Of a stretch of 10,528 nt of DNA, positions 6,614-10,528 are shown in pieces. Under the pieces are notes generated by a model. The model saw nothing but the letters and a program-made list of their open reading frames with translations. It ran no database searches and was not told the DNA's origin. The first letter of the stretch is position 1; each line of letters starts with the position of its first letter. This stretch comes from an uncultured Selenomonadaceae bacterium (GTDB lineage: Bacteria > Bacillota > Negativicutes > Selenomonadales > Selenomonadaceae), in contig CAJOPJ010000069.1 in assembly GCA_905236325.1 (NCBI GenBank), forward strand, positions 1 through 10,528. Direction: 5' to 3'. A program made the position numbers and the translations under genes.

Positions 6614-7792
6614 TTAAACAAATTTTTTCAATATGAAGTAAGCAATTTCGGGCGTACAGCCTAGTCGAAATGGAAACCAGCTGCCGTTGCCGACATGAAC
6701 ATAGCCAAAACTGTTTTTGATTTTTACCATACCGCGCGTGTATTTAAAAAGCGGCAACAATGGTAAACCTAAAAAGCCAATCTGTCCGCCGTGCGTGTGA
6801 CCTGTTAAAGTCAGTGGAATATTTTTTTCTGCGCCGTCGTCAATAAATTCAGGATGGTGTGCCAATAAAACGCAAACTGCGTCGTAAGGCACATTTTTTA
6901 AAGCTTTTTCAAGAAATTCGCGCTTTTGTTTATAAAATTGTTCGTCCAAATTACCACGTCCGCCGGAACTCATGACAGGCGCAGTTGGCGGATAATCAAC
7001 TCCAAGCATATACAAATTTGCAGTGACATTTTCTGAGCTGTTCACCAGCCAATGAATTTTTGTTTTGTGAAGTTCTGCTTCAATCGAAGGCACGCCGCGA
7101 TGATGTTCATGGTTGCCGTGACAATACCAAATGCCAAATTTAAATTTATCGCAAAAGCTGTCAACAATTTTAATTGCCTTGGCGTTGATTGAATTGTCAT
7201 CAAAAATATCGCCGGTTATTGCAAGCAAGTCAGGTTTTGAATCTGCAATGCGCTGAAGTAATTTTTCAAGTCTGTCGAGTGAAAAGTACGCGCCTAAATG
7301 CACATCGCTAATCTGCGCGATTTTAAAATTTTCAAGTTCAGCTGGCAGGTTGTTAATTGGTATGTCAAAAAAATTTTCAACTTCCTGCAGGCGTTCAATT
7401 CTGTTGCCATAAAGTGAAGTTGCCAGTGCAAAAAGCGGATAAAATAACCCCCACTGAAGTGCACGTCGCCTTGTTGGACTGAAAGTTGCAGGTTTATGTG
7501 TTTTTCGATAGATTGTGCGGCAAATCAGCGCAAATATTACTAAGCCGCCGCAAATCAGTTGTGACATAAAAAATACTGACATAACACTGCCGAACACAGC
7601 TACAATTTCAGTTGGTGCATTGTTACGCAAAATTAAAAATCCGGCAATCAAAATTAAAATCGTCGCCAAGTCTGCTATTACAAAAAATGCGTATAACTTG
7701 CGCTTGATTTTGCTTTCAAGTAAGAAATAGACGCTGATTAAAGCAAGAGCAATAATTGCGCCTAAAAATACAGATACATAAATTAAAAACAT
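6614..7792 (-). CDS. Membrane-anchored calcineurin-like metallophosphoesterase (YkuE-like)
   Basis: A 392-residue protein with about four N-terminal membrane segments (2-24, 34-56, 66-91, 112-128) and a C-terminal metallophosphoesterase domain (about 156-388). All five family metal-site motifs are present: ISDVHLG (161-167; D163, H165), TGDIFDD (193-199; D195), GNHEH (226-230; N227, H228), AHHPEF (311-316) and GHTHGGQ (331-337). The domain is therefore likely an active two-metal hydrolase. The substrate is unknown; relatives act on phosphodiesters or pyrophosphates at membranes. RRR at 108-110 just before the fourth hydrophobic segment recalls the twin-arginine signal of YkuE-type proteins, but here it is internal, after three membrane segments. 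The ATG at 7790-7792 has GGAGG 6 nt upstream, overlapping the fliH stop region. It ends the comF-fliH unit with two adjacent stop codons (TAA, TAG). In a bacterium with LPS, a role in lipid A precursor cleavage (as for LpxG) is conceivable but unsupported. Confidence 0.9.
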   Translation of the reverse strand: MFLIYVSVFLGAIIALALISVYFLLESKIKRKLYAFFVIADLATILILIAGFLILRNNAPTEIVAVFGSVMSVFFMSQLICGGLVIFALICRTIYRKTHKPATFSPTRRRALQWGLFYPLFALATSLYGNRIERLQEVENFFDIPINNLPAELENFKIAQISDVHLGAYFSLDRLEKLLQRIADSKPDLLAITGDIFDDNSINAKAIKIVDSFCDKFKFGIWYCHGNHEHHRGVPSIEAELHKTKIHWLVNSSENVTANLYMLGVDYPPTAPVMSSGGRGNLDEQFYKQKREFLEKALKNVPYDAVCVLLAHHPEFIDDGAEKNIPLTLTGHTHGGQIGFLGLPLLPLFKYTRGMVKIKNSFGYVHVGNGSWFPFRLGCTPEIAYFILKKFV

Positions 7793-7802
7793 TTCCAGCC
7801 TC

Positions 7803-8633
7803 CTACTGATTTAAAACAGATTGGATTGAATTTTTCATCAGCTCAATTTGCGTTAAAAGTCTTGCATCAACGCCGCCATTGGGAGTTTCAATCACGCAGT
7901 CGCCGGGACTTAAAGAATCGTCCGAAACAATTTCCAAAACTGCCGTGCCGTCGGTCAGCATTGATTGAAATTCACCTTTCGCCATTAAAACCAAATCATA
8001 ACTTTCAGGCTCAACATGGACTTTAATTTCTTTCTGGTCGCGCACATATTTAATTGCTTCGCGCACGACAGGCAAAACAGTTTGCGGTACGTCAAGAAAG
8101 TGTTGCGGCAAAATTTTTTCAATCGCCTGCATAACTATTGTTGCAATATCATCTTCAGCTTTAACAAAATAATCTGCAGTCAGTTCCTTAGCGTCCTGCA
8201 AAGTTTTTGCGGCTTTGGCGTTTGCCTGTTTAACAATTTCAGTCAATTCTTCACGCACTGCTTTTTCGCCGTCAACGCGTCCTTGTTGAAAGCCTTCCTC
8301 GTGTCCGGCGTTTTTGGCGTCCTCCTTGATTGTCAAGGCTTCTTGTTTTGCGTCGGCGATTATTGCGTCGTGTTCGGACTGCGCCTGTTGTTTTAAAATA
8401 TTTGCTTGAATATCTGCGTCCTTTAGTTTTTCAATGGCGCGTTGTTCTTTGGCGGCAATTTCGGCAAGCATTGTATTTAGCGTTTCTTGGTCGATTTTTT
8501 CGCCTTCATTTTCGCCTTCGTCGTCTTCGATAAGTTCTTCAATTTCGGATTTTTTGCCGTTGCCGATTTTTACAGGTTCACTTTCTAAAGCAGCCCAATG
8601 AACAATTCGATTCGGTACATAGACATTTTTCAT
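7803..8633 (-). CDS. fliH: FliH-type flagellar export ATPase regulator
   Basis: FliH (SctL in type III secretion) binds the FliI ATPase and links it to the export gate and C-ring; it is related to the peripheral stalk of F/V-type ATPases. The 276-residue product has a short N-terminal segment (MKNVYVPNRIV), an acidic linker (about 28-50), a long charged coiled coil (about 50-160) and a globular C-terminal domain (about 165-270). The coil contains a GxxxG ladder, G110, G114, G118 and G122 (GHEEGFQQGRVDG), a known FliH feature. C-terminal strands resemble FliH: IKVHVEPESYDLV (203-215) and SPGDCVIETPNGGVDARL (242-259). The ATG at 8631-8633 has GAGGTGA 5 nt upstream; longer in-frame starts would run into comF. 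It lies 10 nt after comF and 10 nt before the phosphoesterase, with no other flagellar gene in view. A V-ATPase subunit E relative is the main alternative. Confidence 0.85.
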   Translation of the reverse strand: MKNVYVPNRIVHWAALESEPVKIGNGKKSEIEELIEDDEGENEGEKIDQETLNTMLAEIAAKEQRAIEKLKDADIQANILKQQAQSEHDAIIADAKQEALTIKEDAKNAGHEEGFQQGRVDGEKAVREELTEIVKQANAKAAKTLQDAKELTADYFVKAEDDIATIVMQAIEKILPQHFLDVPQTVLPVVREAIKYVRDQKEIKVHVEPESYDLVLMAKGEFQSMLTDGTAVLEIVSDDSLSPGDCVIETPNGGVDARLLTQIELMKNSIQSVLNQ

Positions 8634-8643
8634 TTCAGTCACC

Positions 8644-9327
8644 TCAGCTATTCGACGCAAAAGACAAAACAAAAACTTTCGACGCACCGGAATTTTTAAG
8701 CACTTGCGCACATTCAGCAGTAGTTGAGCCGGTCGTGAAAATATCATCTACAAGCAAAATTTTTTTACCACGCAAATTTAAATTTTCAACAATCTTAAAC
8801 GCGTCTTTCAAGATTTCTTGACGTTCTTCAGCAAGTTTGTAGCTGAAAAGTCTTGGAGTAGATTTGGTGCGGATTAAAAAATTTTGCGGCGATAATTTTT
8901 TTTCTGTCAGAAAGTCTTTAAAAATCAATTCAACTTGATTGAAGCCGCGCTGTTTCAATCTGTCGGCGTGTAGCGGCACATAAGTTGCAACATCAGCCGA
9001 CGCAAGAAATTTTTTCAGTTCGGCAGAGTTTGAAACTTCGGCAAGAATATTTTTTATTGTCGCCAAAACTTGCATGTCATTTTTAAATTTCAACTTAATC
9101 AATAAATCGCGCGTACCATTGCTGTATTTTGTGATATTAAAAACACCGTCCAAAATTTTTGGAAAATTTTTTAATTTGCTTAATTTTAAAATATTTTCTT
9201 GACAATTTTTGCAAATTTGCCCGCGTTCATCAACAATTTCCTTGCAAACAGGACACAGCGGCGGATAAATTATGTAAGTCAGCGTCGTCCAAATAAAATC
9301 CCACGCCGCGCCAATTTTTTCCAACAA
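8644..9327 (-). CDS. comF: ComF-family phosphoribosyltransferase-like protein
   Basis: ComF/ComFC/GntX-type protein: an N-terminal zinc-binding segment followed by a PRTase fold. In competent bacteria it acts in the cytoplasm in DNA uptake; elsewhere its role is unclear. With the TTG start the product has 227 residues. CPVC (25-28) and CKNC (39-42) form a four-cysteine zinc site. VPLHADRLKQRGFNQVELI (117-135) is the conserved ComF block. LLVDDIFTTGST (191-202) is the PRPP-binding loop with its two acidic residues. The region usually reading QxxLsxxeRxxN is altered (LFSYKLAEERQEIL, 160-173). I choose TTG at 9325-9327 because GGTGA stands exactly 5 nt upstream, as before other genes here; the GTG at 9334-9336 used by simple callers is part of that Shine-Dalgarno. 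It is the first gene of the comF-fliH-phosphoesterase unit, after a terminator. Confidence 0.9.
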   Translation of the reverse strand: MLEKIGAAWDFIWTTLTYIIYPPLCPVCKEIVDERGQICKNCQENILKLSKLKNFPKILDGVFNITKYSNGTRDLLIKLKFKNDMQVLATIKNILAEVSNSAELKKFLASADVATYVPLHADRLKQRGFNQVELIFKDFLTEKKLSPQNFLIRTKSTPRLFSYKLAEERQEILKDAFKIVENLNLRGKKILLVDDIFTTGSTTAECAQVLKNSGASKVFVLSFASNS

Positions 9328-9332
9328 ATTTT

Positions 9333-9340
9333 TCACCGCC
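9333..9340 (-). promoter_or_regulatory. Ribosome binding site that sets the comF start at TTG
   Basis: Minus-strand GGCGGTGA, then AAAAT, then TTG. The GTG inside it would need a Shine-Dalgarno further upstream, and only AT-rich sequence is there. Spacing matches GGTGA-N5-ATG before fliH and before the coiled-coil gene at 1303. Confidence 0.6.
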
Positions 9341-9344
9341 GTAA

Positions 9345-9379
9345 AAATATTTCTGCAAAAATAAATATTTCTGCAAAAA
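9345..9379. repeat. Tandem 17-nt direct repeat upstream of comF
   Basis: AAATATTTCTGCAAAAA occurs at 9345-9361 and again at 9363-9379, an 18-nt period, and a degraded third start (AAATATTTC) follows at 9378-9386. On the comF strand each copy reads TTTTTGCAGAAATATTT. The unit contains the palindrome AAATATTT. It lies between the pgeF terminator and the comF ribosome binding site, where the comF promoter should be, so it could be an operator or simply AT-rich duplication. Confidence 0.75.
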
Positions 9380-9391
9380 ATATTTCATTAC

Positions 9392-9424
9392 AAAAAAAAA
9401 TTTTCCTGCTTATTTGCAGAAAAA
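9392..9424 (-). terminator. Intrinsic terminator after pgeF
   Basis: On the minus strand TTTTTCTGC (9424-9416) and GCAGGAAAA (9409-9401) form a 9-bp stem with one T-G wobble and a 6-nt loop, followed directly by nine T residues (9400-9392). It begins 10 nt beyond the pgeF stop. The stem is AT-rich, but the T run is long. It separates pgeF from the comF unit. Confidence 0.8.
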
Positions 9425-9434
9425 TGCTTTTTAA

Positions 9435-10256
9435 TTAACCTCTGATACCAATTACAGCCGCAATTCTGCCTGTATCGGCAAAATTTTTTTTCTTGGCGGC
9501 GCGATAGGAATAATACCAGCTATTTTTGCAACAAGTACATTCACGCGCAACATCAATATTTTTTTCCGGCAAGCCGACTTCCAAAAGCTGAATTAAATTT
9601 GCCTGCCACAAGTCAACATAAAATTTGCCGTCGCGTTCAATTACAACTTCGGCAGGAAAATTTTTTCTGAACTCAGCGCAAACTTCCTCGCCAACTTCAA
9701 AGCAACAACTGCCGATACTTGGACCAATTCCGACAAAGCAATTTTCAGCAGTCGTGCCGAAATTTTCCTGCATTGCTTGAAAAGTTTTTGCGGCGATTTT
9801 TTTTACAGTACCTTTCCAGCCGCCGTGAGCAATTCCAACTGCGCAATGTTCAACATCAGCAAACAAAATCGGTACGCAGTCAGCAAAACAAAGCATCAGC
9901 GGCAAGTCAGGAACATTTGTAATAAGCGCATCGGTTTCAGGTATTGAATCTGAATAGTTTTTACTGCCACGACCACGATGAATTTCTTCTGCGCGTAAAA
10001 TTTTTTCGCCGTGAACTTGATTCGGTGTAACAATATCGCCTAAACCATAGCCCAGCGACTGAATAAATTTTTTTCGATTGGCTAAAACATTTTCTGTTGA
10101 GTCGCCAACATGCAAAGCCAAATTCAAACCTTCAAAATTATCTTTACTGACTCCGCTCAAGCGCGTTGAAATTGCGTGAAAAAAAATATCTTCAGGCAGG
10201 TTTGAAAATTTGCCGTGCCAAAGATTTTGTTCATTGCGTCTTAAAAAATAACTCAA
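9435..10256 (-). CDS. pgeF: PgeF/YfiH laccase-domain protein (peptidoglycan editing factor or purine nucleoside phosphorylase)
   Basis: Member of the YfiH/LACC1 (Cu-oxidase_4) family. E. coli PgeF prevents misincorporation of L-Ser into peptidoglycan stems, and several members act on adenosine/inosine as phosphorylase or deaminase. The product has 273 residues from TTG. The family's zinc ligands are visible as H82 (NQVHG), C127 (FADCVP) and H144 (GIAHGGWKGT), with GGW in place of the more usual AGW. Further signatures: IGPSIGSCCFEVGEEV (177-192), CTCCKNSWYYSYR (240-252) and the closing TGRIAAVIGIRG (262-273). TTG at 10254-10256 is chosen because GGGGTGA stands 5 nt upstream, and the candidate promoter would put the transcript start at about 10268-10270, leaving no leader for the GTG at 10263-10265. 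The gene is divergent from pyrB, probably monocistronic, and ended by its own terminator. Confidence 0.93.
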   Translation of the reverse strand: MSYFLRRNEQNLWHGKFSNLPEDIFFHAISTRLSGVSKDNFEGLNLALHVGDSTENVLANRKKFIQSLGYGLGDIVTPNQVHGEKILRAEEIHRGRGSKNYSDSIPETDALITNVPDLPLMLCFADCVPILFADVEHCAVGIAHGGWKGTVKKIAAKTFQAMQENFGTTAENCFVGIGPSIGSCCFEVGEEVCAEFRKNFPAEVVIERDGKFYVDLWQANLIQLLEVGLPEKNIDVARECTCCKNSWYYSYRAAKKKNFADTGRIAAVIGIRG

Positions 10257-10261
10257 GTTGT

Positions 10262-10268
10262 TCACCCC
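10262..10268 (-). promoter_or_regulatory. Ribosome binding site that sets the pgeF start at TTG
   Basis: Minus-strand GGGGTGA, then ACAAC, then TTG at 10256-10254. The GTG contained in this site has only CGACGG before it, too close to act as a Shine-Dalgarno. Confidence 0.55.
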
Positions 10269-10274
10269 GTCGAA

Positions 10275-10304
10275 AGTATATCACAACTTTGTTTGACGCG
10301 TAAA
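10275..10304 (-). promoter_or_regulatory. Candidate pgeF promoter, extended -10
   Basis: On the minus strand TTTACG (10299-10304) is followed after 18 nt by TATACT (10275-10280), preceded by TGA to give TGnTATACT. Initiation near 10268-10270 would give a leader of about 12-14 nt holding GGGGTGA. Its spacer contains the pyrB -35 on the other strand. Confidence 0.6.
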
Positions 10305-10321
10305 TTTTTTTTAATTATAAT
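10293..10321 (+). promoter_or_regulatory. Strong sigma-70/SigA-type pyrB promoter
   Basis: TTGACG (10293-10298), a 17-nt spacer with an eight-T run, and a perfect TATAAT (10316-10321). Initiation near 10328 leaves about 25 nt before the start codon. That is too short for a PyrR-type anti-terminator/terminator leader, so pyrB is not controlled that way from this promoter. Confidence 0.85.
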
Positions 10322-10337
10322 GACTGCAATTTTGATT

Positions 10338-10347
10338 GAGGGAGTGA
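10338..10347 (+). promoter_or_regulatory. Ribosome binding site that sets the pyrB start at TTG
   Basis: GAGGGAGTGA, then AAATT, then TTG at 10353-10355. The in-frame GTG at 10344-10346 lies inside this purine-rich site and would have GAGGGA almost touching it. Confidence 0.6.
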
Positions 10348-10352
10348 AAATT

Positions 10353-10528
10353 TTGGAAGGAAATACTTTGTTTGGCAAAAGCGTAACTGCGATTGAAAAT
10401 TTTACGCCGGAAGAAATTAGGCTTGTTCTAACTAAGGCGAAGGAAATGAAAAAAATCATTCGCGGCGAAGTCAAAAAAGTTGATAACCTGCGCGGCAAGT
10501 CGATTGTAACTTTGTTCATGGAAAATTC
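10353..10528 (+). CDS. pyrB: Aspartate carbamoyltransferase catalytic chain, 5' part cut by window edge
   Basis: Catalyses carbamoyl phosphate plus L-aspartate to carbamoyl aspartate, the committed step of pyrimidine synthesis, in the cytoplasm. Only the first 58 residues are visible: MEGNTLFGKSVTAIENFTPE, then EIRLVLTKAKEMKK, and finally LRGKSIVTLFMENS. The window ends just before the expected STRTR carbamoyl-phosphate loop. ENFTPEEIRLVL is the usual first helix of transcarbamoylases, and TLFMENS favours aspartate over ornithine carbamoyltransferase, whose equivalent usually reads FEKTS. The TTG start follows GAGGGAGTGA by 5 nt. It has its own strong promoter, divergent from pgeF. Whether pyrI, pyrC or other pyr genes follow is outside the window. 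Confidence 0.88.
   Translation, partial: MEGNTLFGKSVTAIENFTPEEIRLVLTKAKEMKKIIRGEVKKVDNLRGKSIVTLFMEN

Noticed and set aside
8016..8396. Rightward open frame of 126 codons inside fliH
   Set aside because: It is antisense to the FliH coiled coil; the translation is low-complexity and Phe/Leu/Cys-rich, a shadow of the real gene.
10262..10519. Leftward open frame of 85 codons opposite pyrB
   Set aside because: The pyrB frame is clearly coding with its own promoter and ribosome binding site; the opposite frame crosses that promoter and resembles nothing I know.

Overview
The window reads as an ordinary chromosomal stretch of an AT-rich Firmicute-type bacterium that probably has an outer membrane. 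Strong Shine-Dalgarno sites and a Bacillus-like ObgE G-domain (ending ...IADYH at the window edge) point to Firmicutes. An O-antigen ligase/polymerase-type membrane protein together with a FliH-type flagellar protein suggests the Negativicutes (Selenomonas-like). The taxonomic assignment is inference from gene content; no rRNA marker is present.

Layout. Bases 1-1351 hold a leftward pair: a membrane-anchored coiled-coil protein of unknown function followed 24 nt later by obgE (cut by the left edge), with a candidate promoter in front. Bases 1413-3113 hold a lone rightward gene for a Wzy/WaaL-family polytopic protein with a large hydrophilic insertion. It converges on the leftward genes at a small hairpin (3115-3145). 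Bases 3158-6516 are a tight leftward cluster, in transcription order: YopX-domain protein, small secreted protein, PaaI-type thioesterase, RNase R. The last two overlap by 4 nt (ATGA). Bases 6614-9327 are a second tight leftward cluster with 10-nt gaps: comF-type phosphoribosyltransferase, fliH, membrane-anchored metallophosphoesterase. Upstream of it, pgeF (YfiH/laccase-domain) is separated by a clear intrinsic terminator. At the right end pgeF and pyrB (cut by the right edge) diverge from overlapping promoters.

The genes do not form one pathway. They cover RNA turnover (RNase R), ribosome assembly/GTPase control (ObgE), cell-envelope polysaccharide (Wzy/WaaL family), flagellar export (FliH), peptidoglycan quality control or purine salvage (PgeF) and pyrimidine synthesis (PyrB). 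comF beside a flagellar gene recalls the comF-flgM-flgK neighbourhood of Bacillus.

The clearest sequence-level observation concerns translation starts. Several genes share a GGTGA (or GTGA) plus 5-nt plus start-codon arrangement. In comF, pgeF and pyrB this implies TTG starts, with the apparent upstream GTG start codons being part of the Shine-Dalgarno sequence. No mobile element, CRISPR array, tRNA or rRNA is visible, no gene-free stretch exceeds about 110 nt, and I see no convincing new multi-gene system.
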